In this document: positions 25,743-38,812 of the stretch, in pieces
Layout of the letters: every line of letters begins with the position of its first letter
Numbering within the stretch: the stretch's first letter is position 1
DNA from: Theristus sp. LFF4_11
Taxonomy: Eukaryota; Nematoda; Chromadorea; Monhysterida; Xyalidae
Direction: 5' to 3'
Assembly (NCBI GenBank): GCA_030248135.1
Contig: JASANC010003433.1
Location: forward strand, 1 to 64,000
Length of the DNA: 64,000 bases
Notes under the pieces: generated by a model
Databases searched by the model: none
What the model was told of the DNA's origin: nothing
What the model saw: the letters and a program-made list of their open reading frames with translations, nothing else
Made by a program: the position numbers and the translations under genes

Positions 25743-28700
25743 TCAAACTTCCCGAAATCTCACTGATTTCCGCTGTTCAATAGACCACCAGGAAACATCA
25801 GCCATTGGGTTACATGTACACGGTGGCTGCAAAACCGTATCCTGCGTCACAAACTCGTGTTGGTGATAATTATTGGGCTGCGCGCTGATTGGCTGTTGCT
25901 GATACTGTTGTTGCAGGTTGACTGGCTGTTGCTGATACTGTTGTTGCATGCTGATTGGCTGTTGCTGAAATTGTTGTTGCACACTGATTGGCTGTTGCTG
26001 AAATTGTTGCTGCACGCTGATTGGCCGTTGCTGATACTGCTGTTGCACGCTGGTTGGGCGTTGCTGAAACTGTTGTTGCACGCTCATTGGCTGTTGTTGA
26101 TACTGTTGTTGCACGATGATTGGTTGTTGCTGTAAAACGTTGCACTGCGCCAAATACTCGTGTGGCGAGGGGCGCGGTTGTCTCGGAAGCGAGAAGAACG
26201 TGTCCGTGGTGGTCGATCGAATCACACCGGTGGTGTCCGGTCGACAGTGTGTGCACGACGCTGATTGGTCGTAATAATTGCACACGCCGCCAGTCAGTGT
26301 GTTGCTGTGAAAATAGGCGGCGTCGTTTCGACAGAATCGCTGCGGTTGTTTGGTTTTCAGCGTCAGCTCGCGTTCAAATCGCTCCAGCAGCCATCGGTCC
26401 AAAATGTTGCTGCTCGCATTGGCGGCGGTGCGTGTGGTGTTTTCGTCATCAGCCAATGAGCGTTGTTGTGCAGATTGAGAGTGGTCCTCGGCTACAGGGT
26501 GGCTCGGAAACGTGTGTTTCGGCATCGCTTCCGGCGTTGTGAGCTCGTCAGTGCTGCTCGAACTGGAGTGGGCATTGAAGGAGAGCGACGGGAACGCCCG
26601 CTGAGGAGCGATTTGCCGACAGAGACGGTCAATTGGCGGCGTCTCGTGGCTAGCGGGTGGTTCGGCGGCCGTTTCGCTCGGTTGTGGAAGGCCCGTTGTC
26701 GGACTCTGCAACGTTTGCTGATTTTTGAGTTGACAATTTGCTGATTGCGTTGCTTCGCTCTTTAATTTGTACCTTAACGTCAGTTGCTGCTTTGTGAGCT
26801 GCCGGCTGAACGACACGCACAGCAAAAACTATACAACCAGATTAGTTGATGCGCAAGACAACATCAGAGTGCCAGCAATTCTTGATGTGATATGATGATG
26901 TGTGCAAACATTGTGTCAAATCAAATCACATGCTCACCTGCAAATCCTCTGCACCGCTGTCACTGTTGCGAGATGACGCCGATTGCTCCGGGATCAACGC
27001 GTCGCAAGGCGATAGCGTTTGATTGTTTCGCTTCGACTCCGCAAACGCGTGCTGGCATCGGCGTTGCGCTGTGGAGCGTTGATTGTTGGCGTTGTAGTGC
27101 ATTGGAGTTTTTATCATTGCAGTATTTTGTTGATTCTGTTCAGTTTGCTGTTGTGCTGCTGCCGACTGTGACTGTGAGCGTTGTTGTGTTTCGTGTTGTT
27201 GCACGAGCCCACTGTCAACATGCATCGACGTGAAATAACCCTCGTGGTCGCACGAGTATACCGAGCCTGCGAGTCACACAAAGATGAATGTTCAAGCATT
27301 GAATTTACCAAAAGTATGATTTGATTATCGCAAATGAAAAATGAACGTGAAACTTCTTGTCCAATTCACGAATCAAACAGCTAGTCAGTCTAATTCAAAT
27401 GCAGCCAATGCAGTTTGAACAGCCCATTAATTCTGCCCGTTTTCTTGTTTCACATTCAAACCAAAATTTTCAAAAATTCGACTCGTCCAACCAGCGGACA
27501 GGCAAGCAGTCTTCGTTTTTGCACTCAGTGCAGCGATTGGTTGGTGCGTCGCCACGTCCAACCGGTCACGACCTGTGCTGTTGTTGTTGCTTTCAATGAC
27601 ATTTTCACTTTTGTCGTTGTCATTGCAAAACGTGCTATCGTCTGGAAAGTCCAGCTTGTATCCACGTTTGTACCACCCGTCTGTGGTCGCTCTGAAACGG
27701 GATATTGAAGTTGCCTGCATTTTTTTGTGTTTGCTTGTAACTTGTGTCTTTTCTTATCAACAGACAAAAAATTGTGATGACAGGCACAGCGCCAAAAACG
27801 GTCTGGACCGACCATTGTTTCCGTCGCACCAGAACTGTTTTTCTGTTTTTTCTTCATCCGGTGAGTAAAGAGCCATGGATACATTTTTAGAACACAAGGG
27901 TTAACTCTTTCCTGATAGCTCAACAAAAAACAACAAAAACAAAAAAAAACCTCTGATGTGCCAAATCAAGTGAAGCGTTTGAAACGATGGACATTGGGCG
28001 CTCGCCATGGGAGCCGTAGCCGGAGGATCTTTGCGACGAAGTCAGCTGCGACTTTGCTTGGTCTTGCGGGTAGTTGATTTCCTGAAGATTGAATTTTTGG
28101 GAAATGTATAGTCTCTCTCAAGTGGCCGCATTAGCGAGCACGTAATCGCTTCTGAAGTTATCTACTAATTGTTTCACCAGCAGTCACGAATCAGAGCGCT
28201 AAAAATCTACTTCAACGTTGTGTTTGTCTCAAAATTGTATAGATCTAACGCTGATTAGTGGTATTATTCATGTGATACGATACAGCCAATCAACGTCAGC
28301 AGCAAGTTCAAACAGCAGCCAATCACCAAAGTTGCGTACATTGCTAGCGAGCACTGCAGCGTTTTGTGCGTTCAGCGCTGCGATCGTCACGTGCGACGGC
28401 GGGGGCGGAGCCGGTGGGTATGCGTGGCGCATGGTGGAGGCCAATTGCATGACCTGCAATTCGACGGTTGTTGAAATTGGGCGTAATTGAAACTGCTTGA
28501 AGAAGTGTAACATGTAGTTTCATCGAATTGTACGAAAGTAGAATCCTGTACGAGAGGCCAGTCAGACCAGCAAAATCACAATGATACTGAAACGGCGAAA
28601 ACGCTTTTAATAGCCCCGTTTTCTCAGTGTTATCGAAATCGTCCGGCTCTCGACCAGAAGTCAAATCACGAATCCCATGCTAGTCTTGTCGCTCATCACT

Positions 28701-31700
28701 GCGCAGATGTTTCTGACAAAAAAAACGATATAAACAAACCTGCGACGGCGTCGAGATCGGCAGATTCGAGCGGTGCTTCATCGGCTCTCGACCGTTGTTC
28801 ATTCCATAATACGAGACGAGCGACTGATGCGAACGGCGATTCGCAATCTTGCGACCGCATTGCGCGTCGTCCGCCGCGTCCTCGGCGAGCTCGTACGCGT
28901 TCTCGAAGTGCTCCTGCGAGCTCGTGCGACGTTTCGCCGCGGTTCGCAACGAGCGCAGACGCAGCGACACCGAGCGACGCAGGAACGCTCGCCAGCGGCC
29001 GTCGCGCAACTGACTCTTGAACGCCGCGTAGATTTCCGACGACTCGTTATGGCTGGTGTCGTGCGCTTCTGCGCGTTCGTCGTCACGCTGATAATGCGGG
29101 TTATCAGCCGAATGCGATTTCGCCATTCGCGCCGTCAACTTTGACGCCCGGCCGCTCTTCCCGGCTGCATCATTCCGGCCGCTCTTCTCGGCCGCATCAT
29201 TCCGGCCGCTCTTCTCGGCCGCATTATTCCGGCCGCCGCCGCGTATCGCGCGCATGCTGCCGTAGAGCGAGGCGAACAACGACGACTTGCTGTGACGCCG
29301 CTGGCTGCGTCGGTCGAACGGCGGCGAGAGGTCGACGTCGTTGCTCCGTTGCGGTTGCTTTTTTTCGCCGTTTCTCTGCTCAGCGTCCGTCTCTTCCGGC
29401 AACTGATCGAGCAGAAAGCTCGCGCGCGTCGCGTAGTTCGCCGTCAAGCCGAGCGGGCCGACCGTGGCGCTGGTGGTGGTACTGTACGGTACACCGCTGC
29501 CGCTCGCCGACGAGGGGCACTGGATCATGACGTCACACGAGACGTTGCTGTCGACGTTGGCGACGTCCACGAGAACGCGCTTGTTGTTGTTTTCGGTTTT
29601 CTGACCGTCGACATCGCCTCTGGCAGACCGTAGACTACCGGCCGTACGGTCGAACGGCGCCATTCCGGTCAGCCGGGTCGCCGGCGAGCGAGCCGGAGGT
29701 GCCGGCCGCGTTTTCGTCGTCGTTTTTTCGGCGGCCATTTTGTCGCTGGCCGTATGATTTTCGCCCGAGTTCACTTTGTGGAACAACGATCGACGCTCGA
29801 GCGCTTTGCCGCTGGCCTCGATCTCCATGTTCGACGCGTAGATGGCGCTCTGCCGGGCGGCAGCCATCCGGCGTACCGAGCGCCCGCTGGTGTCGACCGC
29901 GACAAACACCGCCGGCTGACCGGGGTTCGGCGTTGAACTCGCGAGCGGGCCGCACGACGGCAGCGGCGAGGACGGCGCGGTCTGCGAAGAATGTCACGGT
30001 TTTAATAATGCATTTGTTAATTTTGTTTCTTTTTTTGTAATTTTGTAATTTTTTAATAGTGATTATTTTTAAAATTCGTATTTTTATTCTGGGTATTTCC
30101 ATTGATTGTTCAATCATACAGGTGTGTCTCCAGTTTCTGCCCGTTTTATCGCGGTTCTTTTTTATCCCCGAATGCAAACTGTAGTTTACTCTCGTTCACA
30201 ATGCCCGCCGAACGGCCGAACATGCTTGCACAGAATTATAGCACACGCCCATTCAAACCACACTGAACCTAATCTCGCACGTATTAATTTTCAGAACATT
30301 CACAAAGCAACCTGTAAACAAGCTAGCACCTGAATATTGCACATGGCACTGCAGATTTTGCGCCGCATATCTTTAGGGCGCACCTTTGTTTGGATACCCT
30401 TCCCGGCGTGTTTAAAAACGATACATCTGTAATTTAGACCCGCTGCTTTTGATTACAAGCCTCAAGCCTGTCATCTGTTGATATTTATTTATCTATCAAA
30501 CGTGGAACATATTCAATTTTCTCTGGAACACAACAGAGTGGTCGGTGAAATTGGCATCCGAATGTTCAGTGTCTGATTTTTATACGTCGAATGCCGATTT
30601 ATGCGACTGGGCAGATGATTTGACTAGAACGAGTTCATTTTCGTTGGTTTTTTGTGATGCGTCATTGTCTTGGATTGTCTAGTGGGTTGTGCAATGTTTG
30701 CCAGTGTGTTTGTGCGGAACTAACTTTGTCACACATTAAGACGTCCCAGTTAACAATATTAAGGTCCCCCACCAAGGACTTTTATCAGTTTCAGATGACT
30801 TCAAAGGACACCAACGGGGGTTCCCTGGGATAAATTTCTAAATAACCTCAGCGATTTTCAACCCAAAACACCAATGGCGTAAATATATGCCAATCCCTGA
30901 AACAAGGAACCCCGCTCTTAACCTTGCAACGGTAATCACCTCATTCAATGTCCAACATGTTTAGATTTTCCACAACATACAAACAAACGTGTCGCTGTTT
31001 TGGAGGTTTTCGAGGGTGCTGTATGGTTCGGTGGCGATATCAAATTTCACGCCTCGGCTATTTGTCCATAGATTTTTCTCAAACCTGTGTAGTGTATTCT
31101 TGTTTTCAAGACAAAGAATTTGCCACGATTTTTTTGGCACGCTTCAGCGAATCACCAAAAAAACTGGTGTTTTAAGGTCAGAATAGCGACTCGCTTTGAG
31201 AAAACAAAAAGTGGATCGACTTATTCTGAACGAGTAAAAATTGAGGAAAATTCTTCCAAATGTGTCTTTGTGCCGCAAAAAATTCATGGAGTTTTTGTGT
31301 CACTTTTTTGTGCTTTTCAGCGCGACACATCTGCGTGGCATGTGCCAGCTTGTTTGTTATTCGCGGCAGAAAAATATTGTGATTGATTATTAATATATGG
31401 CATGGGGCGCCGAAAAACTTGACACAGAACACCTGCACAGTGCTTTTATCTTCTTTTTTTGGGCTTTGCGCTTTTTCAAAATCAGAATAAAACCAGTATA
31501 AACTATCAGTGGACGTGTTACACACGGCTATCGGGTTACAGACAGACAGACACCAAGTAAATGTGAAACGTGACAAGCCAAACGCAGTCGTTCCAATGTT
31601 GTGAAAGATGTAAAGACAAAAAAGGCACTGCGTTTTTCAATCACTTTAAAAATCCACAGAAAAATCTGAAACCAGCACAAAGGGAGGACGAAAATTTTGA

Positions 31701-34700
31701 AAAAAGGTTACACCCTTGGTCCCTGATACCTAATTTTCTGTGGTGTTGTTCTGACGCACAGAAAATGCGTTTTACCAGTTTTATGTGAGATTTTATTGTT
31801 TCACAAAACGACATTCAAAAATACTGAATTGGTAAGCCTCCAAAAAAGTCCAGAAAAAGCACTTGTGGGTGTTACCAGCAAGCACTTTGGCAAAAGTCAA
31901 GCACCAAATTATTCAAGTGTTTTTCACAGCCATACACCCTTGGTCCCTGATACCTAATTTTCTGTGGTGTTGTTCTGACGCACAGAAAATGCGTTTTACC
32001 AGTTTTATGTGAGATTTTATTGTTTCACAAAACGACATTCAAAAATACTGAATTGGTAAGCCTCCAAAAAAGTCCAGAAAAAGCACTTGTGGGTGTTACC
32101 AGCAAGCACTTTGGCAAAAGTCAAGCACCAAATTATTCAAGTGTTTTTCACAGCCAGAAAAACGCAAAGTAAGAGCTGGGATCCCTTCTACAATAGCAAC
32201 CAACAGGCACAATTAGCAGCAATAAAACCAGGCACTCAAATTGGCCTTTCCAGAAAGTTTTGTGCAATAATAGTCTTTTGAACTTTTCGCGGAGCTTTCT
32301 TTGTCTCCTCGACTGAGTTTTGTGGAACAATCACCTGCTTATTTGGCAACTTCTTCACAGTTTCGAAAGAAACCTGATACTCCACTCCACAGTCAAGCAC
32401 GCACGACCGCAACATTAGAAGTTCTTTAGAAGCAGAAAAATGCATTCCATCCAAAAAGGAGATGCCAGAAGCGATGACAAACGCAAAAAAACACTATTGT
32501 GAACACAGAAACCACCGACATTTTGAAATTTTAAACTACGGGGGAAGAACCTAAAGGTGAGCCGGCTTTTAGAAAAACAAGCCAATATAACAGGAACAAC
32601 TCTTTTTTCAGAACCGATTTTCTCTTGGTTTCCCACAAAAACCTCTTTCCTGCGCTGTTTTTATGTCCGTTTTTATGCGCCACAAAAACGCACCGAGCGC
32701 GCGGGCGTTGTCGCTCTGTCAGCGTCCAATTCGCCTGTCGAGCGTGACGTCGCCGCGACACGTGACGTCAAAAGTGACGACTGCTCCGTTTGCGTGGCAC
32801 GCTGCTCGCTGCTGCGTTTGCGTTTGCGGGCAATCAGCTGCAGACAAAGAAAATTTAAAGAGACCTGATTTAAAATCACCTAAATTGAAAACACCTGACA
32901 CTGGTCCACTGGAAAACACTTTTTTCGGAACCGTTCGTGCTGATGTACACTTTTCTTGTGTGTCGTTTTCTTTCAGTTTACCGCAAAACTTGTTGTGGTG
33001 CCAAAGCGGTGTGACTGACACCAACCAACCTTTCGTATCGTTCTCACTTTCGGGCGTGGCGAGCCGACGGGCGACTGAAACTCGGCGGCGCAGCAGCCGG
33101 CGACGCCGACGGAGTCCGCGGTCGCAATCAAACGGTCGACGGCCTTTGAGCGGACGTGCTGCTCGAACAGGCCTCGCTGTGCGTCCGCTTGTTCGTTTCG
33201 CCGATCTCGATAGTGATTGGTCACTTGGTGACAGCGCGTGAACGCACTGACAGTGGTTGGACGAAGCAGCGCTGAACGAGAATGATAATGGTGAACGGGA
33301 AAAACATGAAATTACAATGTAGTTCGACATTGTGATTGTTGTTGTTGTTCATCGCCCAACAGGTAGGAAAGGCAGTGCCGCAATTGTGGCCGATCGAGCC
33401 GGCTCGGTCGGGTGCGGACGCTGTGCAGGAGCTGCGTCGTTGTGCGCACGTTGTGAACGTCCTTGTCTGATACGACCGTGTATTAAAAAAAATGGTGTTC
33501 TCAATTTCATATCTCGCGAAGTTACAGACAAAAACACCCTGGCAGAGCAACAATTGAGCTGCTACGACAAAAAGCATATCGCTTTGGATCGAAGACACGA
33601 TTGAAACAAAGTGCATGGCTTTTGGCAAAGGGCTAGTCGAAAAAAAGGCAAAAGAACGATTCTTCAGACTGCTTTCCAGTAGACGTCATTGCGCTCTCGC
33701 AACGAAATGATGTTCTTTCTGCAAATTTTTCAAATTTTGTTTTGCGTTGCGCACCTGCGGAATTTCCATTACAGTTCTCCTCTCATCCCAAGCACACAAT
33801 TTATTTCCAAAGGTTTTTTTGAAATTTTGCCGACAACATGAATTGACTTTGATGGTTCATTGTGCGTTCCGCAAATTTTTTTATCGCCACCACACCATCC
33901 TTTTCGTCAAATTTCTCCCTCCCGAAAAAAGTTGCGGTAAAAACATAAATTAAATCCGGGAGCACGTGAAATTTTTATGACGCGCAGTCAGGTGGTTTAC
34001 GCATCATGGAAGATCTACACGGAAAACCTTGCAAATGCACCGGAATAAATCAGAAAACGGGAAAAATAAAAATAAAATCAACCTCAGGGGGCAATAAAAA
34101 CAGCAGATGTTCGAAAAGTGTGTTCTCCAAAAAAGAAAAATTTGTTAAAAAACTTGAGAGTTTTTCAGACCTCCCATGGGGTCAGTTATGAGTCACGTCA
34201 CGAAGGAGGTTTTGAAACGCTTGGTTGTTTTTCTTTTTCGGGCCAGTAATGCAGACTGGACCGTTTTGAGACTAAACGCAGAACGTTTATGCGGGACGAC
34301 AACATGTGGTTGACCTTGTCCAGTTGTTGTCCAAATCAAGCACATGTGTTTTTGCAGAAAAAATGAAACACAATATTTTAAACAGCACTCTCCAACCAGC
34401 TAGATTCAAAACAAAATCACCCCTGAAACTGACGCCTACCATTGAGGTTCGCGGGTTTCGTCAGTTTCAGCCCGTCAACGTCAGTCGCTAATTTCTCGGT
34501 TTTCACCGTCAAACTGGCGGTTCGTCTGTCAATTGACTCCAGCTCCTCTCGAACCCTGTCGAAAACGCCGTTGGCGTGTGTTTTCACGGTCGACAATTGA
34601 CCAATCAGTTGCAAGAGCGCGTTTTGATAGCAATCGTAGAGATTTACTCGAGATTTTCGGCGGATTACTTGAAAAGTGTCGTCTTTCAGACGTTGATTAC

Positions 34701-35085
34701 CGGATATTGGTGATTTTAATGGCGGAAATAACGCAGGTGAGTTTCGATTTTCCTGATCCGTTGTTTCGTAGTCGCCATCGGCTGATTTCACCGACGAAGA
34801 CGGCGACGTGGAATTTCGATTCATATCGTCGCTCAAAACGTCCGATTCACTTTCAGCGTTGCTATCGTTGCTGTTATTCGTTGTTTTCAAGCTCTTCTTT
34901 GAACCGTTTCTCATATCGGCGTTAGTTGGCGGACCAGTTGAAATTGTCTTCGAATCAACTTGCTCTGCCGATGTTCGCCTCGTGCCATCACGACCGAACG
35001 ACGATCGGCCTTGGAGTGCGCGGTTTCTGCGATTCGACGGACTGCGTCGATTGAATGCGGATATGGTGCAGAGTGTGAACGGCAT
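25743..35085 (-). CDS. NHS/GUK-holder-like protein, 8 exons
   Basis: Exons (5' to 3' on minus): 35085-34440, 33466-33361, 33246-33048, 29981-28740, 28081-27986, 27714-27492, 27266-26938, 26828-25743. Junction phases agree throughout and the total is 3927 nt (1308 aa). Exon 1 starts MPF, as in NHS and WAVE proteins. After a low-complexity stretch it has a WAVE-homology-like helix (LLQLIGQLSTVKTHANGVFD, then VREELESIDRRTASL). Exon 7 opens with SVYSCDHEGYFTSMHVDSGL, the kind of motif I recall from NHS/NHSL and fly guk-holder, and exon 5 has SSGYGSHGERPMSI. NHS proteins act on WAVE-dependent actin and junctions. The last exon is Q-rich with a decapeptide-like repeat. The family assignment is from memory of motifs and should be searched. 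The start at 35085 is chosen for MPF and the AAGAAAG context. Other identities remain possible. Confidence 0.68.
25880..26130 (-). repeat. Coding tandem repeat (QQQPISVQQQFQ type)
   Basis: Inside the last exon of the NHS-like gene, a unit of about 33-36 bp is repeated about seven times and encodes QQPISVQQQF/Y variants. Each unit contains CAGCCAATCAGC or a close variant, which is also the dispersed non-coding motif of this window. Confidence 0.85.
31709..32156. repeat. Perfect tandem duplication, 224 bp x 2
   Basis: 31709-31932 and 31933-32156 appear identical base for base (TACACCCTTGGTCCCTGATA start). It lies in the large third intron of the NHS-like gene. The lack of divergence means either a recent duplication or an assembly artefact. 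Confidence 0.88.
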
Positions 35086-38000
35086 CTTTCTTAAAAAAAT
35101 GGATGTAGTGCGTTTTACGGAACCTGTCAAGCTGCGGTGCTGCGGTTCTAAATGCAAGAATGACCGAATCAAAACAGTTTTTCTTGTCTAATGACTGATA
35201 GCCTGCACGAAACAGAATTTACAGTCCAATAATTGCTGTTTTTTCCTTGAAATTACAAAAATGTCGAGCCTTCAGTTGAGTATCATCGTTTCAAGTCGAA
35301 CTGTCATGTGGCACTGCACTGGCTGTGCGAAATTGCGCGTAATTTTTTTTCTTTTGTTGCTCTAAACATCAAAAACGCCATGCATCATATAAATTCAATT
35401 GTCGCCCTCTTCTCACGTTTTCCTAAATCATGATTCCTCGTGGTTGTAAATGAGATTACGAAACGAAACGAAGCACATGATGGAAGTCAGCGAGAATCAA
35501 AGGAGAGAATACAAAAAGAGGGCACCACAAAAAATATTCTGAAAAGCGCACAAGCTCTGGAATAATCACCCGGGGCTATTTCGATTTTTTTCAGTGAAAA
35601 CACACGGATGAAAAAAGACAGGAAATGAGTGGCAGAAGATGTAGTGTCATGTTTTTTTCTATTATAATAGTTTTTTGTAGTCTGGAATTCGGGAAAAAAG
35701 CAAAGTGGTGGTGACAGCTGGTGCAATCAAACAAGGTATGGAACGTATCAATCAAGGGTGTGCCGACACAGTTTCGGGCTGCATTATTTTTAATCGAATG
35801 AAAAAATGTTTTGATGTTCAACTAAAAAGACATTTCATTTACATTTGAGCAGTGAAACTATAGTGGGAAAACGTCAGAATGAGAAACCATCAAGGAGCAG
35901 TGTTTCGCTGAAAAAATAGAACACATTGGATTTTGGTCACGTAAAAAGTTCAAAGCTTCAACAACCTTTTTTTAAAAGGGAAGTTCATTTGGTGGCGAAA
36001 TGATTACAGTTTGCAGCAACAAAAACTTTTTTTCTTGAAATTTACCTCCTGAAAAAATAAACGAACTTCCTGAACAAAGCAGTAAACCCCATCAGTTAAC
36101 CATAAATTAGACGCACTTTTGTTATAACTATAAAATTATAACTTTAAAAAGCCGCAAAAAAATTCAAAATATTGAGTGTCTTTTCATGTCACGTGAAGAT
36201 TTTTTTACACTTCAACAAACAAACGAATATTTTTTTGTCAAAACAAAGGTTCAAATAGAAAAAACAAAAAAAATGATTGATTAGTTTGGAAGAAAATTGT
36301 GTCACTTATCCTCTTCTGAAAATCCCCAGAGAAAATGGAAGTCAGCTGCAAAAGTGATTTTTGAGTAATTTTTACAGACGCAAGCTTATAGGGACCTATG
36401 TATATCTAGGTTTGCTTTTTGCGTGTTTTCTTAAAAGGAACACTTGGTGAAATGCATAGAAAGAAAAAAGAACGATTTTAAACTGTGAAGAAACAATAGT
36501 ACCGCAAAAGTTTCAAAAACGAACTGAGATCCAGTTCTGTTCATGTTCGGGTTTGGCAAAATTCGTGCAGAAATTATCATTTTTACACGAATAAGCGACT
36601 TTTAACAGGCTATACCCTAATTGTTTTTAATCAAAAACTGGTCAAGATACAAAAACTAATGAGCAAGTATGATGATAGCATTGCAGATTGCAGAATAAAT
36701 TGCATAATTCAGCAAAAGAACGCTACCCCTCATAAAATTGTAAACAATAAGCGTCCCGCTGTTTTTTTCGTCATAGGGGAAGATACACGAAACGTCTAAA
36801 TTGTACTGCAAAAATTTGCCATTTTTTTCCGGAGGGTCAGACAAATCAGGGTCAGCAAAAAGAATGAATATAAAAGATATATCCGTTTTTTTTCGATTGA
36901 GGCTACAAAAATGATTACACAATTCGGGCATCATAATAGTAGTATGAGAAACAACCCCAAAAACGCAATTGAAACAGAAACGAGGAAAAGTACATTTGGA
37001 GAAAGTTTGCTTGCAGTAATTAGAATGTTGCTGCAGCATTTCAATTTACTTCCAGGTCCCAAATGACTTTTACTATATACTAATTTTAGTTTTGAACTAA
37101 TCTTTTTCAAATCTTTCAACCACAGGAACACAGCAGCATACAAAGTCAAAATGTTCAAATTCAGTTTACAAGCTAATTGGCAGTATCACGTGGCCTTTAA
37201 ACACAGATCATTAAACCAACTTTTCAAAATTCGAAATCACCCAATCAGCAACCATAAATACTGTACGACTGCAAATAAATTTTTCATACTTAACATTCTC
37301 AAAATTTATGAATTTCCACCAAACCGACAAATTTGCACAGATGCGCTGCTAACAAATTTTTACGAGAGCAAGCAACCAAACAACAGGCAATGAATGACAA
37401 ATAAAATAAACGCAAATAATTTGTCTCGTCTTGTTGTTATGCCTGGAAGGGAACACGTGAGAAACACTTCAAAAATGAAACGCATTCTCAAAATAAAAAT
37501 GTCCTTCCCAAACACCCACTTGGCCCGTCGTCTCTCACTTCGCACCTGTCGTTCTGTTTGGCTCCGCCTTTTTTCAGTTGTCTCGCTGCACGCTGATTGG
37601 TTGGCATACAGCCAATCTCAGCGTGTGAAGAGGCACACGTTCAGGTTTGGGTGGTTTCTGAACTGAAAAAAGGGAAATGTTTGAAATTACGTCGCATGTG
37701 AAACTATGTATGAAGATACACGTGGACGAAAAATAACTGGAATATGTGAGTCAAGAAAATCAAATGCTTCCAATCAGCTGGTTGCACGCAACAGTGAGCA
37801 AAAAACCTTGAGTTTATTTCCACGCATTGTTTTCAGTTGTTTACAGGAAGTGCATAACCTAAAAATTAAACCAACAAGAATACAATTGTTGCATTGCATG
37901 TTACTTTTCCATTACCGCGCCATGTCAGGCGAAATATTATCAGCTCAGAATTTTTAATTTCAGTGTTGGTCACTCACTGCATATCAGTGACTGGACACCC

Positions 38001-38812
38001 GGCTAAATTCATATGCTTGCGGTGTGGTGTGCCGTGTAACACCGAAAATCTGATTAATTCCACTTGCGTGATTTTCAATTTCCCCCTTTTGCTCATTGTG
38101 GATTTTTATACCGTGGTTTTCACCAAAATTATGAAGTTATGGCATTTGTGTGAATGTTTTGAATTACGACTCGCTGATTGGCTGCATCTTGACGGTCAGA
38201 CCAATCAATATGTCCGTTTCAGTGCACATCAAAGCCGATGTGTTTTAACTTTTGTTGGTGTTGCATCGATTCTAATACTGATGAGATTTGACTAATATAA
38301 CGCAAAAATGAACTAGAAACTTTGTGTGCATTCCGCATAAACCGCGTTTGATCTCGACACGCATTTACGGTCACTTTTCACGATCGTCAGGTAAGATTAC
38401 TTTAACGTGAAGAAACTGAACAAAAATCGAAGCAAAAAAGCGATTTCGTGAACAACAACGTTTGGAGTAATAATCTTGTTTAGTTAACAAGCACAGATGC
38501 TGTAAGATCGTGCCGAGACCGAAAAACCGTAACCCCGTGGTCCATAGTTTTTTTGACTGTATCATGCTGCATAATACGGCTACAAACCGGAGACGATTTT
38601 GAAAATTCCAACCAGATTTCACACAAAAACGTCAGTTTGAATTTTCGTCAGTGCTCAAAACAGCAAATTCAACGACTTGGAAAAACAACACTTGAAAACA
38701 GAAATAAATAAACACGAGGAAAAAGCGCACACACTAAAACATCTTCACTAACGCACTCCAAGCCACCACAGCGAACAACAAAAAGAAAAACTAATTCACA
38801 GATTTGAAAGTA
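35086..38812. other. Intergenic region between NHS-like and TAF12 genes
   Basis: Very AT-rich, with no supportable gene. It contains an inverted pair of the dispersed motif at about 37590-37628 (CACGCTGATTGGTTG ... CAGCCAATC) and another at about 38168-38203. Both genes are on the minus strand, so this is downstream of TAF12 and upstream of the NHS-like start and presumably includes the latter's promoter. Confidence 0.5.

Noticed and set aside
25857..26135. Leu-rich frame on the plus strand (WLLLILLL repeats)
   Set aside because: It is the antisense shadow of the Q-rich coding repeat of the NHS-like gene.
28329..28456. Possible extra exon of the NHS-like gene (PPAPPPPS-containing frame)
   Set aside because: Its splice phases (0 in, 1 out) do not fit between the neighbouring exons, whereas direct joining of 28740 to 28081 keeps the frame.
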